From an uncultured Pluralibacter sp. (GTDB lineage Bacteria > Pseudomonadota > Gammaproteobacteria > Enterobacterales > Enterobacteriaceae): DNA of 64,000 nucleotides. The stretch is taken from positions 533,835-597,834 of the forward strand of contig NZ_CAJYMB010000147.1 of the NCBI RefSeq assembly GCF_913775985.1, given 5' to 3'. This document shows positions 1-7,778 of this stretch, piece after piece. A model generated the notes under the pieces. That model saw only the letters and a list, made by a program, of their open reading frames with translations. It searched no databases and was not told the DNA's origin. How positions within the stretch are numbered: position 1 is the first letter of the stretch; each line of letters starts with the position of its first letter. The translations under genes were made by a program, and so were the position numbers.

Positions 1-126
1 TTTGGTTTCCTCGGTATTACCGATGTCCCGCTGGTCACTACCGTCGGCGTGCTGGTTATTTTTATCGCCGTCTTCTACCTGTTTTGCTGGTCACTCATTC
101 AGCGCGGACGCGGTCTGCGCAGCTAG
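1..126 (+). CDS. yadH: C-terminal end of an ABC-2 type transporter permease (YadH-like), cut by the window edge
   Basis: Only the last 41 codons are present, in frame 1, ending in TAG at 124-126. The peptide is a hydrophobic helix (VGVLVIFIAVFYLFCW) followed by a basic tail ending RGRGLRS, the typical end of an ABC-2 family membrane permease. In E. coli the gene just upstream of yadI is yadH, permease partner of the ATPase YadG, and this tail agrees with my memory of YadH. Substrate is unknown. Assignment rests on synteny and the tail only. Confidence 0.75.
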   Translation, partial: FGFLGITDVPLVTTVGVLVIFIAVFYLFCWSLIQRGRGLRS

Positions 127-132
127 CCGGCA

Positions 133-156
133 ACCTCTCCCTACCCCGGGAGAGGT
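133..156 (+). terminator. Hairpin after yadH, possible weak terminator
   Basis: A 9-bp perfect inverted repeat (133-141 with 148-156, 6-nt loop) follows the yadH stop. It is followed only by a short T stretch (TAAGTTTGA), so if it terminates transcription it is probably inefficient. Confidence 0.4.
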
Positions 157-226
157 AAGTTTGATCGAACGCACCTCGCGCGGCTCCCCAACTGGCTACA
201 CTGTTTGCCCGTTGAGGAGCCATGCA

Positions 227-667
227 ATGTTGGGTTGGGTTATTGCCTGTCATAACGACAGCGCGCAAGAGTTGTTGGATCGTCTGGAAAAGCAGTTTGG
301 GCCGCAGACCCAGTGCCGGGCTATTAACTTTTGGCAGGGCCTGAGCAGCAACATGCTCAGCCGCATGATGTGTGACGCGCTGCATCAGACTGATTCCGGC
401 GACGGCGTTATCTTCCTCACCGACAAATCTGGCGAAGCGCCTTACCGCACCGCCGCGCTAATGAGCCATAAACACCCCAGCTGCGAAGTTATCTCAGGCA
501 TCAGCTATTCGTTACTGGAAAAGATGCTTCCCCTGCGTACCACCCTCGACAGTGCCGCATTTCGCGATGCGGTGATGGCGCTGGGCGAAGAGGGCGTAAG
601 CAGCCTCTGGCACCAGCAGCAGAAAAACCCGCCGTTCGTTTTACTTCACGACCTTTATTCCAGCTAG
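227..667 (+). CDS. yadI: Putative PTS mannose-family EIIA domain protein YadI
   Basis: 146-residue soluble protein, the same length as E. coli YadI, and similar to it along its length (motifs ACHND near the N-terminus, FWQGLSSNMLSRMMCDAL, LSSLWHQQQKNPPFVL-like C-terminus). The family resembles the phosphoryl-accepting EIIA domain of mannose-type phosphotransferase systems, but no EIIB/C/D partners lie nearby, so its role is unknown. The ATG at 227 is chosen because GAGGAG sits 7 nt upstream (214-219). The reading frame stays open further upstream to position 2, but that extension is the shadow of the yadH end. It converges on panD. Confidence 0.85.
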   Translation: MLGWVIACHNDSAQELLDRLEKQFGPQTQCRAINFWQGLSSNMLSRMMCDALHQTDSGDGVIFLTDKSGEAPYRTAALMSHKHPSCEVISGISYSLLEKMLPLRTTLDSAAFRDAVMALGEEGVSSLWHQQQKNPPFVLLHDLYSS

Positions 668-692
668 GCTATTTGTGGGCTGGGGAGGGAGA

Positions 693-715
693 GCGGCTGG
701 CCGGAAGCCAGCCGC
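693..715. terminator. Hairpin between convergent yadI and panD
   Basis: A 9-bp perfect stem (693-701 with 707-715, loop CGGAA) lies between two convergent genes. Neither side has a good T tract, so a bidirectional, weak or factor-assisted terminator is the likeliest reading. Confidence 0.4.
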
Positions 716-727
716 GATGAGAGATTG

Positions 728-1108
728 TCAGGCTACCTGCACCGGGATGGCTTTGGCGGTGCGTTTCATTTCGTTATCCCCTTCGAAATAGGCCACTTTT
801 GGCCGCCACGCCCGCGCTTCTTCATCCGGCATGGTGACGAAGCTTGCGATAATCACAATGTCGCCGACGGCGGCGCAGTGGGCCGCGGCGCCGTTAACGG
901 AGATAATCCGCGAACCGCGCTCGGCGGCGATGGCGTAAGTGGAGAAACGCTTGCCGTTGCTGACGTTCCAGATATCAATCGCTTCGTTTTCGAGGATGCC
1001 CGCCGCGTCGAGGAAGTCCTGGTCGATGGCGCAGGAGCCTTCATAATGCAGGTCCGCCTGGGTGACTTTAACGCGGTGGAGTTTGCCCTGCAGCATAGTG
1101 CGAATCAT
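728..1108 (-). CDS. panD: Aspartate 1-decarboxylase (pyruvoyl-dependent)
   Basis: Makes beta-alanine from L-aspartate for pantothenate synthesis in the cytoplasm. 126 residues, the normal family length. The self-processing site is visible: Gly24-Ser25 in the context YEGSC, where cleavage converts Ser25 to the catalytic pyruvoyl group. The N-terminal [20 protein letters not shown] block is typical of PanD. It lies downstream of panC on the same strand with a 107-bp gap, so it may be read through from panB-panC or have its own promoter. In E. coli K-12 a transposase-like gene (rpnC/yadD) sits between panC and panD; it is absent here. Confidence 0.97.
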   Translation of the reverse strand: MIRTMLQGKLHRVKVTQADLHYEGSCAIDQDFLDAAGILENEAIDIWNVSNGKRFSTYAIAAERGSRIISVNGAAAHCAAVGDIVIIASFVTMPDEEARAWRPKVAYFEGDNEMKRTAKAIPVQVA

Positions 1109-1215
1109 AACGTTACCTTTATCGTTCAGGTGTCATACCGGAAGCTCCGGCCTTCGTTAACCCGGCTGACGCTCGCCGCCGGGCGTATACAATCAGCATC
1201 CTGCCCGGTGTTAGC

Positions 1216-2076
1216 CTAATCCTGCGGCGCTAATTCCAACACTTTATTATCAATGAGGCGCGCCTGGCCGAGCCATGCCGCCATCAGAATCACCGCCCGC
1301 GGGCTGCTGTCCGTCAGCTCAAGCAGGTTGTCGGCGTCGCGGATCTGAATATCGTCAGCGCGAAAGCCTTTATCGTTCAGCTCCTGCGCGGCGAGAGCAA
1401 TAATCTCCTCCAGCGCGCGCTCGCCGTTTTGCAGCTTCGCGGCCATGCCGGTCATTACCTTATGCAGGCCGGGGGCAATTTTACGCTGGTCGGCGGTCAG
1501 GTAGCCGTTGCGGGAGCTGAGCGCCAGGCCATCTTTCGCCCGCACGATAGGTACGCCGACAATCTCAATATCGTAGCTCATATCGGCCGCCATCTTGCGG
1601 ATCAGCGCCAGCTGCTGGAAATCTTTCTCGCCGAAGCAGGCAACGTCCGGCTGCACCATATTGAACAGCTTGCTGACGATGGTGGAGACGCCGCGGAAGT
1701 GGCCCGGGCGGCTGGCACCTTCCAGCATGGTTGACAGGCCCGGCACGTCCACGAACGTCTGGCCGTCGGTACCCTGCGGATAGATATCCGCCGGGGCCGG
1801 GGCGAACACCAGCTCGACTTTGCGTTTGTTTAGCTTTTCGCTGTCTTCCTGCAGGGTGCGCGGATAGCGGGCAAGGTCGTCCGGGCGATCGAACTGCATC
1901 GGATTCACGAACACGCTTACTACTACAACATCAGCGCGGGCGCGGGCTTCGTCCACCAGCTTCATATGCCCGTCGTGCAGGTTACCCATTGTCGGCACCA
2001 GCGCGATGCGCTTGCCTTCTGAATGCAGGCGGCGGATATGCTGGCGCAGCAGCGGCAGGGTTTCGATTATCAACAC
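1216..2076 (-). CDS. panC: Pantothenate synthetase (pantoate--beta-alanine ligase)
   Basis: Condenses pantoate with beta-alanine using ATP (via a pantoyl-adenylate) to give pantothenate. 286 residues, close to the 283-284 usual in enterobacteria. The nucleotidyltransferase HxGH signature is at His34-His37 (LHDGH) after the conserved PTMGN, and the KMSKS-like loop reads LSSRNGYL. It is 10 bp downstream of panB, so the two are surely co-transcribed, and it joins the PanB product (after ketopantoate reduction elsewhere) with the PanD product. The C-terminus is slightly longer than in E. coli. Confidence 0.97.
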   Translation of the reverse strand: MLIIETLPLLRQHIRRLHSEGKRIALVPTMGNLHDGHMKLVDEARARADVVVVSVFVNPMQFDRPDDLARYPRTLQEDSEKLNKRKVELVFAPAPADIYPQGTDGQTFVDVPGLSTMLEGASRPGHFRGVSTIVSKLFNMVQPDVACFGEKDFQQLALIRKMAADMSYDIEIVGVPIVRAKDGLALSSRNGYLTADQRKIAPGLHKVMTGMAAKLQNGERALEEIIALAAQELNDKGFRADDIQIRDADNLLELTDSSPRAVILMAAWLGQARLIDNKVLELAPQD

Positions 2077-2086
2077 AACAAACTCC

Positions 2087-2878
2087 TTAATGGAAACTGT
2101 GTTCTTCGCCCGGATAGGCCCCGGACTCTACTTCGGCAATATACTGCTGTACCGCAGCGCGCATGTCGTTCGCTCCGACGAGGAAGTTTTTAGCAAATTT
2201 TGGAATGTGGCCGCCGGTAATGCCGAAGGCGTCGTGCATCACCAGGATCTGTCCGTCGGTGACATTGCCGGCGCCGATGCCGATAACCGGAATACGCAGC
2301 GCCTCGGTGATCCGCCGGGCGAGCTCAACCGGAACGCACTCCAGCACCAGCAGCTGGGCGCCGGCGGCTTCAAGCGCCAGGGCATCGTCAAACAGTACCT
2401 GGGCCGCGTCGCCGCGTCCCTGAACCTTGTAGCCCCCGAAGACGTTGACCGACTGCGGCGTCAGGCCCAGATGGCCGCAAACCGGCACCGCCCGCTCGGT
2501 CAGCATTTTGACCGTCTCCACCAGCCACGCACCGCCTTCAATTTTCACCATGTTGGCACCGGCGCGCATCACTACAGCGGCGTTATCAAACGCCTGCTCC
2601 GGCGTTGCGTAAGCCATAAACGGCAGGTCGGCGAGCAGCAGCGCGTTTGGCGCACCGCGGCGCACCGCGCGGGTGTGGTAGGCAATATCCTCAACGGTCA
2701 CCGGCAGCGTAGAGTCGTGCCCCTGAACCGTCATGCCCAGCGAATCGCCAATCAGCATTACGCTGATGCCCGCGTCGGCAAACAGCTTCGCAAAGCTGAA
2801 GTCATAGGCAGTGATGGTGGCGAAGCGCGTTTTTTCCTGTTTGCACTTTTGCAGAAGGGAAATCGTGGTGGGTTTCAT
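2087..2878 (-). CDS. panB: 3-methyl-2-oxobutanoate hydroxymethyltransferase
   Basis: First committed step of pantothenate synthesis: transfers a hydroxymethyl group from methylene-THF to alpha-ketoisovalerate, giving ketopantoate. 263 residues, matching the decameric TIM-barrel PanB family. The GDSLGM loop, VKIEGG and GIGAG motifs are present. The frame is open another 21 codons upstream, but the start at 2878 (MKPTTISLL) is preferred because family members begin there and AGGAATTC precedes it. First gene of panB-panC; a TTGCCC-16-TACAAT promoter lies just upstream. Confidence 0.97.
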   Translation of the reverse strand: MKPTTISLLQKCKQEKTRFATITAYDFSFAKLFADAGISVMLIGDSLGMTVQGHDSTLPVTVEDIAYHTRAVRRGAPNALLLADLPFMAYATPEQAFDNAAVVMRAGANMVKIEGGAWLVETVKMLTERAVPVCGHLGLTPQSVNVFGGYKVQGRGDAAQVLFDDALALEAAGAQLLVLECVPVELARRITEALRIPVIGIGAGNVTDGQILVMHDAFGITGGHIPKFAKNFLVGANDMRAAVQQYIAEVESGAYPGEEHSFH

Positions 2879-2913
2879 CGGAATTCCTGATAGCCAAAGT
2901 TGGAACCTGCGGC

Positions 2914-2941
2914 ATTGTATCAGGCGTAATGCCCGGGGCAA
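2914..2941 (-). promoter_or_regulatory. Candidate sigma-70 promoter for panB-panC
   Basis: Reading the minus strand, TTGCCC (2941-2936) and TACAAT (2919-2914) are separated by 16 bp in the short folK-panB gap. The -10 matches 5 of 6 consensus bases. No experimental support. Confidence 0.5.
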
Positions 2942-2953
2942 CGGTTTTAAGGA

Positions 2954-3433
2954 CTACCAGCGGTGGGGTTTTGCGCAGGCAAGAATGTCCAGCCGCTCGC
3001 GCAGAGTGGTTCCGTCAGGAAAGCGCAAATAGGGGGCGATCTCCGCCAGCGGCCAGAGCATAAAGCCGCGGTTGTGCATGTCGTAATGGGGCACCGTCAG
3101 GCGCGGCGTGTCGATAATCCGATCGCCAAACAGCATCATATCGAGATCCAGCGTGCGCGGGCCCCAGCGCTCTGCCTTACGAACCCGTCCCTGCTGCAGC
3201 TCGATACGCTGGGTGTGGTCAAGCAGCGCTTCAGGCTCAAGATCGGTGTCCAGCGCCAGCGCGGCGTTGAGATAATCGGGCTGGTCCTGCGGCCCCAGCG
3301 GCGGGGTGCGGTAAAACGATGAAACGGCAGCCGTGCGGCTTTGAGGAATATCGCCGAGTGCGGCAATCGCGGCGTTCACCTGATCGAGCGGCGAAGCCAG
3401 ATTGCTGCCAATGGCGATATAGACCCTGTTCAC
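2954..3433 (-). CDS. folK: 6-hydroxymethyl-7,8-dihydropterin pyrophosphokinase (HPPK)
   Basis: Transfers pyrophosphate from ATP to hydroxymethyl-dihydropterin in folate synthesis. The start is GTG at 3433, giving 159 residues ([14 protein letters not shown]...), exactly the E. coli length; the longer open frame upstream is just pcnB in another frame. HPPK signatures are clear: [18 protein letters not shown], and [11 protein letters not shown] with the two magnesium-binding aspartates. The GTG overlaps the pcnB stop (GTGA, 4 nt), so expression is likely translationally coupled to pcnB. It closes the thpR-sfsA-dksA-gluQ-pcnB-folK gene run. Confidence 0.95.
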   Translation of the reverse strand: MNRVYIAIGSNLASPLDQVNAAIAALGDIPQSRTAAVSSFYRTPPLGPQDQPDYLNAALALDTDLEPEALLDHTQRIELQQGRVRKAERWGPRTLDLDMMLFGDRIIDTPRLTVPHYDMHNRGFMLWPLAEIAPYLRFPDGTTLRERLDILACAKPHRW

Positions 3434-4827
3434 GCGCTGCCTTCGCGACGCGGAGTGCGCTTGCGCGGGCGGCGATGGCGGCGGCGGGCGGCAGGTTCGT
3501 CGTCCAGGCCGTTGAGCATATCTTTCTGCGCCGGCGGCGCCGCAACCTGAAACTCGCCCCACCACTGGGTAAGACGCTGCAGTTCGCTGTTGTTTTCCAC
3601 TTCGGCACGCAGCGCCATCAGATCGTAGGCGGCGCGGAATTTCGGATGCTCCATCAGCTTCCAGGCGCGCTTGCCCTGGCGGCGCGACATCCGCAGCTGT
3701 AGCTGCCAGATATCACGGATAAGCGTGGTAATGCGCTTCGGAATAGCCAGCGACTTGCAGGCTTCGTCCAGCACGTCGTTCATGGCCAACGCAAAGGCGT
3801 CGAGGTAGGCCAGGCCGCTCTCCTGCGCAATCCGCTGGGCCGTTTCCAGCTGCGGATACCAGAACAGGGCGGCAAACAGGAAAGCCGGATTCACGCGCAT
3901 GTCGTTGTGAATGCGGTTATCGGTATTGCGCAGCACCTGATCGATAATGCGCTCCATCGGACTATCGCCGCTTTCGGTGAAATAGCGGGTGATGGTCGGG
4001 AACAGCGGCTGGATCAGGCTATATTCGCACAGCAGCTTCCAGGTCTCATAGCCGTAGCCGGCCTGTAGCAGCTTCAGGGATTCTTCAAACAGGCGCGCCG
4101 GCGGTACGTCGTTAATCAGAGTGGCCAGACGCGGGATCGGCTCGGCGCTGTCCGGGCTGATGCGCATGTTCAGCTTGGCCGCAAAGCGCACGGCGCGCAG
4201 CATGCGCACCGGATCTTCACGATAGCGGGTTTCCGGATCGCCAATCAGGCGAATCACGCCCTGCTGCAGATCGCGCATGCCGCCGACGTAGTCGCGTACC
4301 GTAAAGTCGGCCACGCTGTAGTAAAGGCTGTTGATGGTGAAGTCGCGGCGCTGGGCGTCTTCTTCAATGGAGCCGAAGATGTTATCGCGCAGCAGCATAC
4401 CGTTCTGGCCGCGCTGGGAGGTGGCGCGATCCGCAGGCGAACCGTCGTGGTGTCCGCGGAAGGTGGCGACTTCAATGATTTCCGGACCGAACATCACGTG
4501 GGCCAGGCGGAAGCGGCGGCCAATCAGGCGGCAGTTGCGAAACAGCTTGCGCACCTGCTCCGGCGTGGCGCTGGTGGTCACGTCAAAATCTTTCGGCTTT
4601 TTGCCCAGCAGCAGATCGCGCACGCCGCCGCCAACGAGATACGCCTCGTAGCCCGCTTTATTCAGGCGGTAGAGAACCTTGAGCGCATTTTCACTGATAT
4701 CTTTGCGGGAAATAGCGTGCTGCTCACGCGGAATGACCGTCATTTCAGGTTTTTCATCGACGGTTTCAGCCCCGTTTTCATCACGGGTTAGCACCTTGCG
4801 GCAAAAATTAGCGACTCGGGTAAAAAT
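3430..4827 (-). CDS. pcnB: Poly(A) polymerase I, with ATT start codon
   Basis: Adds 3' poly(A) tails that mark RNAs for decay and controls ColE1-type plasmid copy number through RNA I. From the ATT codon at 4827-4825 the protein has 465 residues ([18 protein letters not shown]...), the E. coli length. Conventional starts (GTG at 4794 or later) would drop the conserved [10 protein letters not shown] segment. GAGGTG precedes the ATT by a short spacer. The nucleotidyltransferase motif GGGVRD...KDFDVTT has the catalytic aspartates at D80 and D82; the basic C-terminus ([14 protein letters not shown]) binds RNA. E. coli pcnB is known to initiate at AUU, keeping levels low. Confidence 0.96.
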   Translation of the reverse strand: MFTRVANFCRKVLTRDENGAETVDEKPEMTVIPREQHAISRKDISENALKVLYRLNKAGYEAYLVGGGVRDLLLGKKPKDFDVTTSATPEQVRKLFRNCRLIGRRFRLAHVMFGPEIIEVATFRGHHDGSPADRATSQRGQNGMLLRDNIFGSIEEDAQRRDFTINSLYYSVADFTVRDYVGGMRDLQQGVIRLIGDPETRYREDPVRMLRAVRFAAKLNMRISPDSAEPIPRLATLINDVPPARLFEESLKLLQAGYGYETWKLLCEYSLIQPLFPTITRYFTESGDSPMERIIDQVLRNTDNRIHNDMRVNPAFLFAALFWYPQLETAQRIAQESGLAYLDAFALAMNDVLDEACKSLAIPKRITTLIRDIWQLQLRMSRRQGKRAWKLMEHPKFRAAYDLMALRAEVENNSELQRLTQWWGEFQVAAPPAQKDMLNGLDDEPAARRRHRRPRKRTPRREGSA

Positions 4828-4891
4828 GTTGCACCTCGGTTATCGTATCAGTCGTCGGATTAGAGACAAAAAAATAGCGGCTAATCATAGC

Positions 4892-5764
4892 TCAGCGCGA
4901 GCCGTTTGAGAATGGCGGATTTACAAGCGTCCAGCCAGCCACCGCGTGTTCAAGTAGCGCATCCAGCGTCAAATCCTGCCACTCTTCGGCAACTGCCTGA
5001 TTCAGAAAGCGCAGGGCACGAACGATTTCCGGGCGCGGATCGCCGGTGGGAAGCGCCGGGGCGTGATTCTGTTTCGACAGTTTATTGCCGTCGGCGTTGA
5101 GCGCCAGAGGCAGGTGAATATAGTCCGGCGGCTGCCAGCCGAAGTGCTGATAGAGTGAAATCTGGCGCACGGTAGGCTCGATAAGATCGGCGCCGCGCAC
5201 GATCTCTGTTACGCCCTGGCTGTGGTCATCCACCACGACCGCCAGGTTGTAGGCGAACAGGCCGTCCCGACGGTGGATGATAAAGTCTTCCCGGGCCAGC
5301 TTCTCGTCGGTAGTGATGTCACCGCGCAGGCGATCGTGAAAGCCGAGTACCGGGCGGGTCTGGCGCAGGCGCAGGGCGGCGTTTTCCGGGCCGAGCTGCA
5401 GATCGCGGCAATGTCCGTCATACGTGCCGCCAACGCTCTGTATGCGCGCCCGGGTGCAGGTGCAGTAGTAGCACAGGCCCTGCGCTTTCAGCCACGCCAG
5501 CCGCTCGCGATAGGCATCGTGGCGACGGGACTGCCACATGACCTCGCCGTCCCAGCGCAGGCCGTAATGTTCCAGCTGGCGCAGAATCGCGTCGGCGGCA
5601 CCGGGAACTTCACGGGGAGGATCGATATCTTCAATGCGCACCAGCCAGCGGCCGCGGCGCGCGCGGGCCTGCAGATAGCTGCCGAGCGCCGCAATCAGCG
5701 AACCGAAGTGCAGCTCGCCGGAGGGAGAAGGCGCGAAGCGCCCGATATAGTCACTGTTTTCCAT
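4892..5764 (-). CDS. gluQ: Glutamyl-Q tRNA(Asp) synthetase
   Basis: Attaches glutamate to the queuosine base in the anticodon of tRNA(Asp), not to the 3' end. 290 residues; it resembles the catalytic half of a class I GluRS and lacks an anticodon-binding domain. HIGH-like motif [12 protein letters not shown] is at residues 11-22, KMSKS-like motif is KLSKQ, and the zinc ligands are in [10 protein letters not shown] and YDGHC. Its C-terminus is somewhat shorter than in E. coli. It lies between dksA and pcnB; a terminator separates it from dksA, so transcription is by partial read-through. Confidence 0.95.
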   Translation of the reverse strand: MENSDYIGRFAPSPSGELHFGSLIAALGSYLQARARRGRWLVRIEDIDPPREVPGAADAILRQLEHYGLRWDGEVMWQSRRHDAYRERLAWLKAQGLCYYCTCTRARIQSVGGTYDGHCRDLQLGPENAALRLRQTRPVLGFHDRLRGDITTDEKLAREDFIIHRRDGLFAYNLAVVVDDHSQGVTEIVRGADLIEPTVRQISLYQHFGWQPPDYIHLPLALNADGNKLSKQNHAPALPTGDPRPEIVRALRFLNQAVAEEWQDLTLDALLEHAVAGWTLVNPPFSNGSR

Positions 5765-5802
5765 AATCTAAAAATAAATAAGGCGGGAGAGTGCTCCCGC
5801 CT
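5764..5802 (-). terminator. Terminator downstream of dksA
   Basis: Reading the minus strand, an 8-bp GC stem (5801-5794 with 5789-5782, 4-nt loop) is followed by TTATTTATTTTTAG. It sits between dksA and gluQ and likely lowers expression of the distal genes relative to the abundant DksA. Confidence 0.8.
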
Positions 5803-5828
5803 GTGAAAAGTGAATGCTTGCTAAAAAA

Positions 5829-6284
5829 TTAGCCAGCCATCTGTTTTTCGCGAATTTCCGCCAGCGTTTTGCAGTCGATGCACAGATCGGCTGTCGGACG
5901 AGCTTCCAGACGGCGAATGCCGATCTCGACGCCGCAGGATTCGCAGTAGCCGAAATCTTCGTCTTCGACCTTCTTCAGCGTTTTTTCGATCTTTTTAATA
6001 AGCTTGCGTTCACGATCGCGGTTACGCAGTTCCAGGCTGAACTCTTCTTCCTGGGCGGCTCTGTCTACCGGATCCGGGAAGTTGGCAGCTTCATCCTGCA
6101 TATGGCTGACTGTACGATCCACTTCATCCCTGAGTTGGTTACGCCACGCTTCAAGAATACGCCTGAAGTGCGCCAGCTGGGCGTCGTTCATATACTCTTC
6201 GCCTGGCTTCTCTTGATACGGCTCCACCCCAGCGATGGCGAGAATACTCAGGGACGATGTTTTACGGATTTGCCCTTCTTGCAT
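5829..6284 (-). CDS. dksA: RNA polymerase-binding transcription factor DksA
   Basis: Binds in the secondary channel of RNA polymerase and, with ppGpp, represses rRNA promoters and activates amino-acid promoters. 151 residues and nearly identical to E. coli DksA. The coiled-coil tip with the key aspartate and alanine (PDPVDRAAQ) and the CxxC...CxxC zinc finger (CESC, CIDC) are present. The start at 6284 (MQEGQ) is favoured by AAGGAGAAGCAAC upstream over an in-frame codon 6 positions earlier. Target rrn promoters occur at the right end of this window. Confidence 0.98.
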   Translation of the reverse strand: MQEGQIRKTSSLSILAIAGVEPYQEKPGEEYMNDAQLAHFRRILEAWRNQLRDEVDRTVSHMQDEAANFPDPVDRAAQEEEFSLELRNRDRERKLIKKIEKTLKKVEDEDFGYCESCGVEIGIRRLEARPTADLCIDCKTLAEIREKQMAG

Positions 6285-6460
6285 GTTGCTTCTCCTTAAC
6301 ACGCACTATCGATCCCCGTGTGGGGGAAAAAATCAGGCCGCTATAAATAGCAGATGCTTTTCCGGATAGCAATTATCTAAACGTTACACTTGACAACCCT
6401 GTGAGGAACGGCGTATTTGCGCACGCGAACCGTTCAATTGTTACCCGAACAGCCCGCTGT
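6285..6460 (-). promoter_or_regulatory. sfsA-dksA intergenic region with the likely dksA promoter and leader
   Basis: This 176-bp gap on the minus strand holds a TTGTCA -35-like hexamer (6396-6391) with AT-rich sequence after it, but I cannot fix a convincing -10. Nearer the gene a small CCCC/GGGG hairpin follows a T tract (about 6310-6333), probably in the dksA 5' untranslated leader. Confidence 0.35.
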
Positions 6461-7165
6461 TTATAGCACGATATCCAGCGGTTCCTTCAGCGTTATCCTC
6501 TCTGCAGAGAGCGCCGCTTTATAGGCCAGCACCTCTACGCCCTTGTCGTATGCTTCTTTTAATAACTGCGCGTACACAGGATCGATATGGCGCGCGGGTG
6601 CAAAACGGGTAATGGCGGAGTGAAGCACCGCAAACAGCAGTACGGCGCGATCGCCATCGGCCGCCACGCTCATCAGCTCGCGCAGATGCTTTTGACCACG
6701 AGCGGTAACCGCATCGGGAAAATAGCCCTGATCTTTCTCTGCTAACGTCACTGATTTCACTTCAATATAGCAGTCAGGTCGCCCTTGCGCCTGCAGCATC
6801 ACGTCGATCCGGCTGCGTTCGGCGCCGTATTTAACTTCACTTCTTAGCTGACTATAACCAGCAAGTTCTGAAATTTGACCTTCGGCGATAGCTTCTTTAG
6901 CCAGCGTGTTGGCCCGCAGGGTATTGACGCAGATAAAATCCCCGCCGGCAGTCTCGGTGATCTCCCAGGTGTGGGGATATTTTCGCGTCTTGCTCTCTGA
7001 GGTGGAGTACCACACGGTATCGCCCGGCACGGCGCAGCCGGTCATCGCGCCGGTGTTCGGGCAGTGCAGGGTCAGCGCTTCGCCCGACGGGGTGATGACG
7101 TCCGCCAGAAAACGCTTGTAGCGCTTAATCAGGCGGGCGGGCTGTAGCGGGGGTGAAAATAGCAT
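6461..7165 (-). CDS. sfsA: Sugar fermentation stimulation protein SfsA
   Basis: 234 residues, the same length as E. coli SfsA, which was found as a multicopy stimulator of maltose metabolism in crp* strains and binds DNA non-specifically. The fold has an N-terminal OB-like part and a C-terminal nuclease-like domain; conserved [16 protein letters not shown] and YIEVKSVTL segments are visible, the latter carrying PD-(D/E)xK-type acidic and lysine residues. It begins 10 bp after thpR, so they are co-transcribed. True cellular role remains unclear. Confidence 0.93.
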   Translation of the reverse strand: MLFSPPLQPARLIKRYKRFLADVITPSGEALTLHCPNTGAMTGCAVPGDTVWYSTSESKTRKYPHTWEITETAGGDFICVNTLRANTLAKEAIAEGQISELAGYSQLRSEVKYGAERSRIDVMLQAQGRPDCYIEVKSVTLAEKDQGYFPDAVTARGQKHLRELMSVAADGDRAVLLFAVLHSAITRFAPARHIDPVYAQLLKEAYDKGVEVLAYKAALSAERITLKEPLDIVL

Positions 7166-7175
7166 GCCAGTTTCC

Positions 7176-7706
7176 TTATTCGGTAAGCGACCAGTGCTCC
7201 AGCTGGACGTAGCGGGTGCGTCCCCGGGCGAAATGTGACTGATATAGCGAAAATCCGCTCACCGGCACTGACCAGCGAAACCCCGGCGGCGGGATCGCCA
7301 CGGCACTGGCGGCATCGCGCAGCAGAGTAATATGCGGATGGAACGGGCGCGGGCTCTGATAGCAGCCGCTGCGCGCCGCCTGCGCCCGTAACATATTAGC
7401 CAGCTGCAGCAGGCCGCGGGGCGGCTGACGCGTGCCGAGCCACACCACCCGCGAGCGCAGCCACTGCCCGGCATCGTCGAGGGTTAAGGTAAAGCCCGGC
7501 TGGCGGATGCGCCCGGCCATCGCCGACAGTGCCCGCTGCTTCTCCGGGCTTACCTCGCCGAGGAATGCCAGCGTCAGGTGCAGATTGGCCGCTGCCACAG
7601 GGCGGCCAGCGCCGTCGGCGAAGCTTGCCGCGCGCCAGCTTATAATCTGCTGCTGGATCTCATCGGGGAGCGAAAGGGCGAAAAAAAGCTGTTTAGACTC
7701 GGACAT
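7176..7706 (-). CDS. thpR: RNA 2',3'-cyclic phosphodiesterase (2H family)
   Basis: 176 residues with the two defining HxTx motifs, His43-Leu-Thr (HLTL) and His125-Ile-Thr (HITL), which form the active site of the 2H phosphoesterase superfamily. It opens 2',3'-cyclic phosphates and was first described as a 2'-5' RNA ligase (LigT). It is first in the leftward gene run ahead of sfsA and is divergent from hrpB, 72 bp away. A basic Arg-rich surface is evident near the C-terminus (RGRTRY). Confidence 0.93.
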   Translation of the reverse strand: MSESKQLFFALSLPDEIQQQIISWRAASFADGAGRPVAAANLHLTLAFLGEVSPEKQRALSAMAGRIRQPGFTLTLDDAGQWLRSRVVWLGTRQPPRGLLQLANMLRAQAARSGCYQSPRPFHPHITLLRDAASAVAIPPPGFRWSVPVSGFSLYQSHFARGRTRYVQLEHWSLTE

Positions 7707-7738
7707 AACGGAGACTCGGTAATGATTCCGGCCAATGC

Positions 7739-7744
7739 TACAAT
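7739..7744 (+). promoter_or_regulatory. Possible -10 element for hrpB
   Basis: TACAAT lies 35 bp before the hrpB start in the divergent thpR-hrpB gap. No good -35 hexamer is found at the usual distance, so this is tentative. Confidence 0.3.
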
Positions 7745-7778
7745 GCGAGGCTTCGTAAAGCCATCTCCGGAGCCGTCA

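Noticed and set aside
2..226. Upstream extension of yadI
   Set aside because: It runs through the yadH end and a hairpin in the wrong frame; the GAGGAG ribosome site fixes the start at 227.
2006..2890. 294-codon plus-strand frame antisense to panB
   Set aside because: It is the complement of a conserved gene and has no recognisable domain.
7578..7778. N-terminal extension of hrpB
   Set aside because: It overlaps the start of divergent thpR and lacks conserved residues; the GTG at 7779 gives the exact family length with a ribosome site.
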